NCBI RefSeq assembly: GCF_030758455.1 | Contig: NZ_CP132353.1 | Coordinates: 4,278,001 to 4,342,000, forward strand | Length of the DNA: 64,000 nucleotides | From: Erwinia pyri | GTDB lineage: Bacteria > Pseudomonadota > Gammaproteobacteria > Enterobacterales > Enterobacteriaceae | Reading direction: 5' to 3' | Part shown: piece after piece, positions 55,457 to 64,000 of the stretch | Layout of the letters: each line of letters starts with the position of its first letter | Position numbering within the stretch: the stretch's first letter is position 1 | The notes under the pieces: model-generated | The model's input: the letters and a program-made list of their open reading frames with translations, nothing else | The model's database searches: none | What the model was told of the DNA's origin: nothing | Position numbers and translations under genes: made by a program

Positions 55457-56461
55457 TTAAATAAGTGACTGAGTTTCCGGGAAGCCGAAGCGAATATTCA
55501 GGCACTGTACCGCCTGAGATGACGCCCCCTTCAGCAGGTTATCCTCTGCCGAAACCACAATCAGATGTTCCCCCTGCACGGCGAAGCCGATATCACAGAA
55601 CGGCAGCCCGACCACGCCTTTAATTGACGGCACACCTTTGTCATACAGACGAACCAGCGGCTTATCGTGATAGGCATTATGGAAGGCTTCAGCCACATCC
55701 TCGCGCGTGACGCCTGCTTTCAACCGACAGGTGGTGGTCGCCAGGATACCGCGAGGGAAGTTGCCCAGATGCGGGGTGAAAATCACCGGCACGCCAAGGT
55801 GCGCGGCAATTTCTGGCTGATGGCGGTGGGTGAAGATGCCGTAAGGCTGCAGGCTGACTTCACAGAAGCTGGTCCCCATGGCCGCTTTGCGTCCGGCGCC
55901 GCTGACGCCGCTGGTGGCATTGATCACCGGCCACTGTGCGTTATTCAGTAAATCCGCTTCGATTAGCGGCTTCAGCGCCAGCTGCGCCGCGGTGGGGTAG
56001 CAACCCGGTACAGCGATCAGCTGAGCTTCTTTAATTTGGTCATGCTGCCATTCAGCCAGACCATAGACCGCTTTTTCCAGCCATGCCTGATGCTGATGTG
56101 AGAAGCCATAATAGTCGGTGAAGAAGCTTTCGCTGTTTACGCGGAAAGCCGCAGAGAGATCGAATACCACGCAACCTGCAGCAAGAAACTCCGGCGCAAG
56201 GTCATGGCTGACTTCGTGCGCGGTCGCCAGGAAAACAACATCCACCTTCTCCGCATACTCTGCCGCGCCGCTCAGGGGCATCAGCGGCATATCAAGGATG
56301 CCTTTCAGCTGCGGATGAAGATCGGAAAGCAATTTTCCTGCGTCCGGGCTTTGCGCTGAAACCGCCAAAGCGGTTATGTTCACCTGTGGATGACGATTCA
56401 GATAAGTCGCGAGCTCTACGCCAGCATAGCCACTGGCACCAACAATCAGCGTGTTCAACAT
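55457..56461 (-). CDS. argC: N-acetyl-gamma-glutamyl-phosphate reductase
   Basis: ArgC reduces acetylglutamyl phosphate with NADPH. The 334-residue protein has the nucleotide-binding [11 protein letters not shown] (about 7-17), the catalytic C154 in [10 protein letters not shown], and [12 protein letters not shown] with the conserved His. It is the first gene of argCBGH and is divergent from argE, across an ARG-box operator. Confidence 0.97.
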   Translation of the reverse strand: MLNTLIVGASGYAGVELATYLNRHPQVNITALAVSAQSPDAGKLLSDLHPQLKGILDMPLMPLSGAAEYAEKVDVVFLATAHEVSHDLAPEFLAAGCVVFDLSAAFRVNSESFFTDYYGFSHQHQAWLEKAVYGLAEWQHDQIKEAQLIAVPGCYPTAAQLALKPLIEADLLNNAQWPVINATSGVSGAGRKAAMGTSFCEVSLQPYGIFTHRHQPEIAAHLGVPVIFTPHLGNFPRGILATTTCRLKAGVTREDVAEAFHNAYHDKPLVRLYDKGVPSIKGVVGLPFCDIGFAVQGEHLIVVSAEDNLLKGASSQAVQCLNIRFGFPETQSLI

Positions 56462-56573
56462 CAGACTGACTACCTTATTCGGTTCGGTCTCAAAATTTCG
56501 GGATGCAGCAGTTTACGCTGGGTTCCCATGCGAGCGGCGCTGGACTCTGGAACGTTGCCATCCGTACGCCATT

Positions 56574-56612
56574 AATGTATTTTTATTCACTATTACTGCA
56601 TGAATATTGATA
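56574..56612. promoter_or_regulatory. Tandem ARG boxes (ArgR operator) for argE and argCBGH
   Basis: Two 18-base boxes fit the ArgR consensus (TGAAT-N4-ATTCA). One is TGTAT-TTTT-ATTCA in 56574-56591, the other TGCAT-GAAT-ATTGA in 56595-56612. They are separated by 3 bases, the classical ARG-box spacing. TACTAT at 56611-56616 is a likely argE -10, so ArgR would block both promoters. Confidence 0.82.
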
Positions 56613-56638
56613 CTATCCTAACGCAAGGACTGTCAACA

Positions 56639-57790
56639 GTGAAGACAAAATTACCGCCTTTTATCGAGCTCTACCGTGAGTTGATTGCCACACCGTCAAT
56701 CAGCGCAACCGACATCGCCATCGATCAGAGTAATGAAACTTTAATCAATATGCTGGCTGGCTGGTTTCGCGACCTTGGTTTCAGTGTTGAGGTGCAGCCC
56801 GTCCCCGGTACGCGTCATAAATTCAATATGCTGGCGAAAACAGGCAGCGGCGCGGGCGGCCTGCTGTTAGCAGGTCATACCGATACCGTGCCGTTTGACG
56901 ATGGCCGCTGGACGCGCGATCCCTTCACGCTGACGGAGCACGATAACAAGCTCTATGGGCTGGGCACCGCGGACATGAAAGGCTTCTTCGCCTTTATTTT
57001 AGATACCCTGCGCGATGTTGATGTGACAAAGCTGGAGAAACCGCTCTATATCCTGGCCACCGCCGATGAAGAAACCACCATGGCCGGCGCGAAATATTTC
57101 TCCGAGAACACCACTATTCGTCCCGACTGCGCCATTATCGGCGAGCCAACGTCGCTGAAACCGGTTCGTGCCCATAAAGGTCATTTATCGCAGGCGATCC
57201 GTATTCAGGGCCAGTCTGGCCACTCCAGCGATCCGGCTCGTGGCGTGAACGCTATTGAACTGATGCATGAATCGATCACGCATTTGATGGGCCTGCGTAA
57301 CACGCTGAAAGAGCGCTATCATCACGACGGCTTCGCTATCCCCTATCCCACCATGAACTTTGGCTACATCAACGGTGGTGATGCACCGAACCGCATCTGC
57401 GCCTGCTGTGACATGTATATGGATATCCGCCCGTTACCCGGCTTGTCACTGAACGAGCTGGAAGGATTGCTGAATGAGGCGCTGGCACCGGTCAGTGAGC
57501 GCTGGCCAGGACGCGTGACCGTCAGCGAGCTGCATCCGCCTATTCCGGGCTACGAATGTCCGCGTAATCATCAGTTAGTGCAGGTTGTGGAGAAATTGCT
57601 GGGAACAGAGACGGAAATCGTTAACTACTGCACCGAAGCGCCCTTCATTAACGAGTTATGCCCGACGCTGGTGCTGGGTCCGGGATCGATCAATCAGGCA
57701 CACCAGCCGGATGAATATATCGATACCGCATTTATTAAACCAACGCGCGAACTGATCGCCCAGGTCGTGCAGCATTTCTGCCACCATTAA
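56639..57790 (+). CDS. argE: Acetylornithine deacetylase
   Basis: ArgE removes the acetyl group to give ornithine in the linear arginine route. The 383-residue M20 metallopeptidase has the metal ligands in [16 protein letters not shown] (about 75-90), [15 protein letters not shown] and [26 protein letters not shown] and the C-terminal [14 protein letters not shown] follow. I chose GTG at 56639 with AAGGA ten bases upstream, which gives the E. coli length. The in-frame ATG at 56600 lies in the operator without a ribosome site. Confidence 0.94.
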   Translation: MKTKLPPFIELYRELIATPSISATDIAIDQSNETLINMLAGWFRDLGFSVEVQPVPGTRHKFNMLAKTGSGAGGLLLAGHTDTVPFDDGRWTRDPFTLTEHDNKLYGLGTADMKGFFAFILDTLRDVDVTKLEKPLYILATADEETTMAGAKYFSENTTIRPDCAIIGEPTSLKPVRAHKGHLSQAIRIQGQSGHSSDPARGVNAIELMHESITHLMGLRNTLKERYHHDGFAIPYPTMNFGYINGGDAPNRICACCDMYMDIRPLPGLSLNELEGLLNEALAPVSERWPGRVTVSELHPPIPGYECPRNHQLVQVVEKLLGTETEIVNYCTEAPFINELCPTLVLGPGSINQAHQPDEYIDTAFIKPTRELIAQVVQHFCHH

Positions 57791-58034
57791 ATGACATTCG
57801 GGGCATTTCACTACAGAATCAGCGTCTTGCCCCAGAATTGTTCCGACTTTCATGATAAGAATAACTTATCTCGCTTCGCCGTAATTAAATTTCATAAATT
57901 CCCGTGATTTAGCCGCAGAATTCGTCAGATTTAAGTCATTTGACGAACGGTTACGAACGTGGCTAGATAAAAGGTAACGTTATGCCGGCAACGGTGAAAT
58001 AAAGTGACATAACAAGAAGGGTGTCAGGGATCAT

Positions 58035-60686
58035 ATGAACGAACAATATTCCGCAATGCGAAGTAATGTCAGTATGCTCGGCAAACTGCTCGGGGATACG
58101 ATAAAGGATGCGCTTGGAGAGAACATCCTTGAGCGGGTGGAAACTATCCGCAAGCTCTCTAAGTCATCCCGTGCGGGAAATGACGCTCATCGCAAAGAAT
58201 TGCTGTCAACGCTGCAAAACCTGTCAAATGATGAGTTGCTGCCTGTGGCACGCGCCTTCAGCCAGTTTCTGAATCTCACCAACGTTGCCGAGCAGTACCA
58301 TACCATTTCGCCCAAAGGTGAAGGGGCCCATCACCCTGAGATGCTCAGCAAGGTCTTTGACCGGCTGAAGCAGCAGCCAAACCTGACCGAAGCGCAGATC
58401 CGCGAAGCGATCGAGTCACTTTCACTGGAGCTGGTGCTGACCGCTCACCCGACAGAAATTACCCGCCGGACGCTGATCCACAAGCTGGTGGAGGTGAACA
58501 GCTGCCTGAAGCAGCTCGATCACAACGATCTTTCTGATTACGATCGATCGCTGATTATGCGCCGTCTTCGCCAGTTGGTGGCCCAGGCCTGGCATACCGA
58601 TGAGATCCGTAAATATCGCCCTTCCCCGATCGATGAGGCCAAGTGGGGCTTTGCCGTGGTGGAGAATAGCCTGTGGGAAGGCGTGCCTGGCTTCCTGCGT
58701 GAGTTGAATGAGCAGGTTGAAGCCTCGTTCGGCGTGAAGCTGCCGGTAGACTTTGTGCCGGTTCAGTTTACCTCCTGGATGGGTGGCGACCGCGACGGGA
58801 ACCCGAACGTTACCGCTGATATTACCCGCCATGCGCTGCAGCTCAGCCGCTGGAAGGCAACGGATCTCTTCCTGCGTGATATCGCAGTGCTGGTTTCTGA
58901 ACTCTCCATGTCGGAATGTACGCCAGAGGTTCGTGAACTGTGCGGCAATCCTGAAGCGCTGGAACCTTACCGTGAGATCATGAAGAACCTGCGCGGTCAG
59001 CTGATGAGCACCCAGTCTTACCTGGAGCGTCGTCTGAAAGGTGAACGTCTGCCGCGTCCGGCCGACCTGCTGATTTCCAATGACCAGCTGTGGGATCCGC
59101 TCTACACCTGTTATCAGTCGTTGCAGGCCTGTGGCATGGGCATTATCGCTAACGGGCAGCTGCTGGATACGCTGCGCCGCGTGAAATGCTTCGGCGTGCC
59201 GCTGGTGCGTATCGATATCCGCCAGGAGAGTACCCGCCATACTGAAGCCATCGCCGAAATCACCCGCTTCCTGGGCTTAGGCGATTATGAAAGCTGGTCG
59301 GAAGCGGACAAACAGGCGTTCCTGATCCGCGAGCTGAATTCAAAGCGCCCGCTGTTACCACGTCAGTGGCAGCCGAGTGCCGAAACGCGTGAAGTGCTGG
59401 AAACCTGCCGCGTCGTCGCTGAAGTGCCGAAAGGCTCTGTTGCCGCCTACGTGATTTCGATGGCGAAAGTCCCCTCCGACGTGCTGGCAGTGCATCTGCT
59501 GCTGAAAGAAGCTGGCATTCCGTTCACCCTGCCAGTCGTGCCGCTGTTTGAAACGCTGGACGATCTGAACAACGCCAATGATGTGATGAACCAGCTGCTG
59601 AATATTGACTGGTATCGCGGCATCATTCAGGGCAAGCAGATGGTGATGATTGGCTATTCCGACTCGGCAAAAGATGCGGGCGTCATGGCGGCAAGCTGGG
59701 CGCAGTATCAGGCTCAGGATGCGTTAATTAAGACCTGCGAGAAAGCCGGTATCGCGCTGACGCTGTTCCACGGACGCGGCGGCTCTATTGGCCGTGGCGG
59801 CGCACCTGCCCATGCGGCACTGCTCTCCCAGCCGCCAGGCAGCCTGAAGGGCGGTCTGCGCGTCACCGAACAGGGTGAGATGATCCGCTTTAAATATGGC
59901 CTGCCGGAAGTCACCATCAGCAGTCTGTCGCTCTATACCGGCGCCATTCTGGAGGCTAACCTGCTGCCTCCGCCGGAGCCAGAGGCAGCGTGGTGCGGCA
60001 TCATGGACCAGCTCTCTGCGGACTCCTGCGCGATGTACCGTGGCTACGTGCGGGAAAACAAGGATTTCGTCCCCTACTTCCGCTCGGCAACGCCTGAGCA
60101 GGAGCTGGGCAAACTGCCGCTCGGCTCTCGTCCGGCAAAACGTCGCGCCAGCGGCGGCGTGGAGTCGCTGCGGGCCATTCCGTGGATCTTCGCCTGGACG
60201 CAGAACCGCCTGATGCTGCCCGCGTGGCTGGGTGCCGGTGCCGCGCTGCAAAAAGCGATGGAAGCTGGGCATCAGGATCAGCTGGAAACCATGTGCCGCG
60301 ACTGGCCATTCTTCTCCACCCGTCTCGGTATGCTGGAGATGGTGTTCTCCAAAGCGGATTTGTGGCTGGCTGAATATTATGACCAGCGTCTGGTTGAACA
60401 GCCGCTCTGGCCACTGGGGAAACAGCTCAGGGATCAGCTCGATTCCGATATCAAAGCGGTGCTGACTATTGCCAACGATGCGCACTTAATGGCCGATCAG
60501 CCGTGGATTGCCGAGTCCATAGCGCTGCGAAACGTCTATACGGATCCGCTGAACGTGCTGCAGGCCGAGCTGCTTCACCGTTCCCGTCAGCTTGAAATAA
60601 AAGGCGAAGAGCCTAATGCTGATGTGGAACAGGCGCTGATGGTAACAATAGCGGGCGTGGCGGCCGGGATGCGTAATACCGGTTAA
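58035..60686 (+). CDS. ppc: Phosphoenolpyruvate carboxylase
   Basis: Ppc carboxylates phosphoenolpyruvate to oxaloacetate, an anaplerotic reaction activated by acetyl-CoA and inhibited by aspartate. The 883-residue protein has [12 protein letters not shown] (catalytic His, about 138), [22 protein letters not shown] (about 541), the flexible loop [14 protein letters not shown] (about 579-592) and the conserved C-terminus MRNTG. A possible -35 TTGACG lies at 57940-57945. The 244-base gap upstream shows no gene. Confidence 0.98.
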   Translation: MNEQYSAMRSNVSMLGKLLGDTIKDALGENILERVETIRKLSKSSRAGNDAHRKELLSTLQNLSNDELLPVARAFSQFLNLTNVAEQYHTISPKGEGAHHPEMLSKVFDRLKQQPNLTEAQIREAIESLSLELVLTAHPTEITRRTLIHKLVEVNSCLKQLDHNDLSDYDRSLIMRRLRQLVAQAWHTDEIRKYRPSPIDEAKWGFAVVENSLWEGVPGFLRELNEQVEASFGVKLPVDFVPVQFTSWMGGDRDGNPNVTADITRHALQLSRWKATDLFLRDIAVLVSELSMSECTPEVRELCGNPEALEPYREIMKNLRGQLMSTQSYLERRLKGERLPRPADLLISNDQLWDPLYTCYQSLQACGMGIIANGQLLDTLRRVKCFGVPLVRIDIRQESTRHTEAIAEITRFLGLGDYESWSEADKQAFLIRELNSKRPLLPRQWQPSAETREVLETCRVVAEVPKGSVAAYVISMAKVPSDVLAVHLLLKEAGIPFTLPVVPLFETLDDLNNANDVMNQLLNIDWYRGIIQGKQMVMIGYSDSAKDAGVMAASWAQYQAQDALIKTCEKAGIALTLFHGRGGSIGRGGAPAHAALLSQPPGSLKGGLRVTEQGEMIRFKYGLPEVTISSLSLYTGAILEANLLPPPEPEAAWCGIMDQLSADSCAMYRGYVRENKDFVPYFRSATPEQELGKLPLGSRPAKRRASGGVESLRAIPWIFAWTQNRLMLPAWLGAGAALQKAMEAGHQDQLETMCRDWPFFSTRLGMLEMVFSKADLWLAEYYDQRLVEQPLWPLGKQLRDQLDSDIKAVLTIANDAHLMADQPWIAESIALRNVYTDPLNVLQAELLHRSRQLEIKGEEPNADVEQALMVTIAGVAAGMRNTG

Positions 60687-60761
60687 GTACAGCGTCCGGG
60701 TGGGGGCCATCTGCACAGCTTGCAGCGTGGCCTCCAGGCCCGACAGACTGAATGCAGTTAT

Positions 60762-60791
60762 AAAAAAAGACGCCCTGAGGCGTCTTTTTTT
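60762..60791. terminator. Bidirectional terminator between ppc and metF
   Basis: AAAAAAAGACGCC-CTGA-GGCGTCTTTTTTT serves both convergent genes. Confidence 0.92.
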
Positions 60792-60803
60792 ATGTGTTTG
60801 TTC

Positions 60804-61709
<906 letters not shown>

Positions 61710-61747
61710 TTACCTCATCAATCACTCAGGAAATGCTGCTTTATAGC

Positions 61748-61779
61748 GAACATCCATACGTTTAGACGTCCAGACATTC
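61748..61779 (-). promoter_or_regulatory. MetJ operator (four tandem met boxes) of metF
   Basis: Four adjacent 8-base units resemble AGACGTCT: GAACATCC, ATACGTTT, AGACGTCC and AGACATTC. They lie 45 bases before metF. MetJ with S-adenosylmethionine would repress here. Confidence 0.85.
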
Positions 61780-61887
61780 AAAATGACGTAAATCGGTTAT
61801 TCAGTCAACAGATAAATAGTGAGCTGGGGTGACCTTTTTTCAACCAGGATGAAAAAAGCTCATGAGAAGAGAAGGATAAAGAAGAGA

Positions 61888-61913
61888 GGTGGGCCAGCAA
61901 AAAAAGGCCCACC
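61888..61913 (-). terminator. Possible terminator hairpin after metL
   Basis: GGTGGGCC and GGCCCACC form an 8-bp stem, but the run of seven T on the transcribed strand lies in the loop rather than after the stem. Function as a terminator is uncertain. Confidence 0.35.
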
Positions 61914-61920
61914 TGAAAGA

Positions 61921-64000
61921 TTAAAGCAGTTGAGCAAGACGATTGAGATCGGACTGGATAGCACCAGCTGTGACGTCACGACCTGCACCCGGACCACGGA
62001 TCACCAGCGGGTTATCGCGATACCAACGGCTTTCAATCGCGAAGACATTGTCACAGGGCAACAGAGAGGCGAGCGGATGATCGTTGCGAACGGCTTCCAC
62101 ACCGACGCGCGCCTTACCATTTGCATCAAACCGGGCAACATAACGCAGCACCAGCCCCATCTCCTGAGCCGCCTCAAACCGCTGCTGCATCTGCTCGTTC
62201 AGCGCTTCACCATTTTCAAAAAAGTGATCGACCGACTCCCCTTCACAGCTTTTTGGTACCAGAGACTCTACGCGCACCTGACCAGGTTCGATCTCATAAC
62301 CCGCTTCACGTGCCAGAATCACCAGCTTGCGCATCACGTCCTGGCCGGAGAGATCCACACGCGGGTCGGGCTCCGTCAGTCCCTGCTGCCAGGCCTGATC
62401 CACCAGTTCGGTAAACGGCACCGTGCCATCGTATTGTAAAAACAGCCAGGAGAGCGTACCGGAGAAAATCCCGCTGATGGCAAGAATGCTGTCGCCGCTT
62501 TCACGCAGATCCCGCACGGTATGGTTGATCGGTAATCCGGCCCCTACGGTGGCATTGTAAAGCCACTGACGGCCAGTTTTAGCAAAGGCATCACGGATCT
62601 GGCGGTAGCGGTTGCCGCTTGAGGCACCTGCTATCTTATTGGCGCTGATGACGTGGAAACCGTGGCTGGCGAAATCCAGGTACTGGTCGGCAAGCGTATC
62701 GCTGGCGGTGATATCCAGCACGACCAAATCATCAAACGGGTGCGCCCGCATCCAGAGGAACAGCGACTCTTCATCCTGCTCCACCGCTTCCTCTTCAAAA
62801 AAAGCCATCGCCCGACTGGCATCCACGCCCTCATAACTCAGCAGACTACGGCGGCTGTCCACCACGCCTGCCAGCAGGAACTCAAAGCCGGTACGGGCAG
62901 AGAGCGTTTTCTGCTCGCGGCCGAAAAGCTCCAGCCAGCGCGAGCCAATGTTACCTTTACCAAATAAGATCAGCCCGATGCGCTTTTCCGCCCGGAACAG
63001 GGATTGGTGCAGCCCGCGGATTAAGCTCTCCGTTGGCCCTACACGCAGCACGGCCACCAGGCTGATGCTCTCTTCAGACTGCCAGATAAACTCTACCGGC
63101 TGATCTTTCAACTGCTGCCAGAAACGATGGCTGTGGAGGGGATTACGGCATACCCCGGCACCGACCATCGCTACCATCGCCATGCCTTCACGCAGCTGGA
63201 TGCGGCCAGGAATACCGGCATCCTGCAACAGATTCAGCGCGCTGCTGACCACTTCAGAGGTGTAACAAAGCTGCAGAAGGTTACGATCGGGATGCACGCC
63301 GGTGGCTAGCGGACGAAGCTGAGCGCGCTTAAGCAGGTGATCGATCTCTTTATGCAGGGAAGCGAAATCATGCTGGGGCGGCACCTGAAACTCAATCAGG
63401 CAGACGTCATCATGGCTGGTGACAATACGCGCGCCCGTGCCGGAAGCCAGCACACGCTCAATGCGGGTTGAGCCCTGTTCAGGCTGATAGCTACAGCGCA
63501 GCTGCAGGTCAATATCGCTGCCTGAAACGGGCTGCAGAGTGCGGGTATGCAAAACGGGCGCGGCCAGGCGCGCCAGTTCACTGGCCTCATCAAGACGCAG
63601 CAAGGGCAGCAGGCAGGCATCTTTGACCTTACGCGGATCGGCGCTGTAAACGCCCGCCACGTCGCTCCAGATCGTCACGCGCGACACGCCAGCCAGCGCA
63701 CCAATCTGCGTAGCGGAATAGTCACTGCCATTGCGGCCCAGCAGAACGGTTTCGCCCGCTTCATTGCGTGAGATAAAACCGGTCACCACAAGACGACGGC
63801 CAGGATGCTGGATCATCAGCTGTTGCAGCAACGGCCAGGATTTCCCTTCATCCACTTCTGGCTGTGCGGCACGTTCAGCGCAGAGGAAATCACGGGCATC
63901 AAGCCAGCTCGCCTCTATATCACGCAGGGAGAGCACCGCAGCCATCAGACGGGCAGACCAGATCTCGCCATGCCCGACTACTTCGGCGTACACCGCCTCG
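61921..64000 (-). CDS. metL: Bifunctional aspartokinase II / homoserine dehydrogenase II, 5' end outside window
   Basis: MetL performs the first and third steps from aspartate to homoserine for methionine. The frame is open to the window edge (AE then VYAEVVGHGEIWSARL), so roughly the first 110 to 120 codons are missing. The aspartokinase part has VVTGFISRNEAGETVLLGRNGSD and SDVAGVYSADPR. The homoserine dehydrogenase part has the NAD(P) motif LFGKGNIGSRWL and ISGIFSGTLSW...DPRVDLSGQDVMRK. The C-terminus GPGAGRDVTAGAIQSDLNRLAQLL is MetL-like. In E. coli metB precedes it and metF follows. Confidence 0.97.
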   Translation of the reverse strand, partial: EAVYAEVVGHGEIWSARLMAAVLSLRDIEASWLDARDFLCAERAAQPEVDEGKSWPLLQQLMIQHPGRRLVVTGFISRNEAGETVLLGRNGSDYSATQIGALAGVSRVTIWSDVAGVYSADPRKVKDACLLPLLRLDEASELARLAAPVLHTRTLQPVSGSDIDLQLRCSYQPEQGSTRIERVLASGTGARIVTSHDDVCLIEFQVPPQHDFASLHKEIDHLLKRAQLRPLATGVHPDRNLLQLCYTSEVVSSALNLLQDAGIPGRIQLREGMAMVAMVGAGVCRNPLHSHRFWQQLKDQPVEFIWQSEESISLVAVLRVGPTESLIRGLHQSLFRAEKRIGLILFGKGNIGSRWLELFGREQKTLSARTGFEFLLAGVVDSRRSLLSYEGVDASRAMAFFEEEAVEQDEESLFLWMRAHPFDDLVVLDITASDTLADQYLDFASHGFHVISANKIAGASSGNRYRQIRDAFAKTGRQWLYNATVGAGLPINHTVRDLRESGDSILAISGIFSGTLSWLFLQYDGTVPFTELVDQAWQQGLTEPDPRVDLSGQDVMRKLVILAREAGYEIEPGQVRVESLVPKSCEGESVDHFFENGEALNEQMQQRFEAAQEMGLVLRYVARFDANGKARVGVEAVRNDHPLASLLPCDNVFAIESRWYRDNPLVIRGPGAGRDVTAGAIQSDLNRLAQLL

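Noticed and set aside
59724..60485. Long antisense ORFs opposite ppc (also 58422-59240)
   Set aside because: Codon-bias shadows of ppc, a strongly conserved 883-residue frame.

Overview
The window is core chromosome of a gamma-proteobacterium in the Enterobacterales. Gene order and protein sequence follow the Escherichia coli hemCDXY / wec / rho-trxA / rep / ilv and murI-btuB-trmA / oxyR / arg / ppc / metFL neighbourhoods. Several local differences point to an Erwiniaceae-type genome (Erwinia or Pantoea relatives) rather than E. coli itself: argG lies inside the arg cluster, a peroxiredoxin-glutaredoxin hybrid lies beside oxyR, yifK and aslAB are missing, and the tRNA-Pro gene is doubled. I saw no prophage, insertion sequence, integron, CRISPR array or defence island. 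The genus assignment is an inference from layout and protein similarity only.

Layout. 1-3040: end of the haem cluster (hemD partial, hemX, hemY). 3041-4383: the small RNA glmZ with a sigma54-type promoter, then a minus-strand tRNA operon (Arg-His-Leu-Pro-Pro). 4384-17192: the complete minus-strand enterobacterial common antigen operon wecA-wzzE-wecB-wecC-rffG-rffH-wecD-wecE-wzxE-wecF-wzyE-wecG. 17193-24863: rho, trxA, rhlB, gppA, rep, ppiC. 24931-34070: ilvC/ilvY and the attenuated ilvLGMEDA operon. 34347-37178: yifB, maoP, hdfR. 37357-43255: one complete rRNA operon on the minus strand (16S, tRNA-Ile, tRNA-Ala, 23S, 5S, tRNA-Asp, tRNA-Trp) with P1/P2 promoters and boxA elements. 43292-50092: murI, btuB with its cobalamin riboswitch, trmA, yijD, fabR, sthA. 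50066-51850: oxyR and a divergent Prx-Grx hybrid. 51960-57790: argCBGH with divergent argE. 58035-64000: ppc, metF and the 3' part of metL.

How the genes work together. The wec block makes the undecaprenyl-linked GlcNAc-ManNAcA-Fuc4NAc unit, flips it and polymerises it. The ilv and arg blocks give complete valine/isoleucine and late arginine pathways, under attenuation, IlvY and ArgR-type control. Much regulatory DNA can be read directly: the ilvL leader and attenuator, tandem ARG boxes, met boxes, a B12 riboswitch, an OxyR-type operator, and the glmZ promoter with candidate GlrR sites.

The points most worth a second look are regulatory or architectural: (1) glmZ with a sigma54-type promoter; (2) an rRNA operon whose flanks correspond to E. 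coli rrnB on one side and rrnC on the other and which carries Ile/Ala spacer tRNAs; (3) a Prx-Grx gene in the position that oxyS has in E. coli; (4) tandem tRNA-Pro copies separated by a terminator-like hairpin; (5) a non-E. coli type ArgG inside the arg operon. I found no convincing undescribed multi-gene system.
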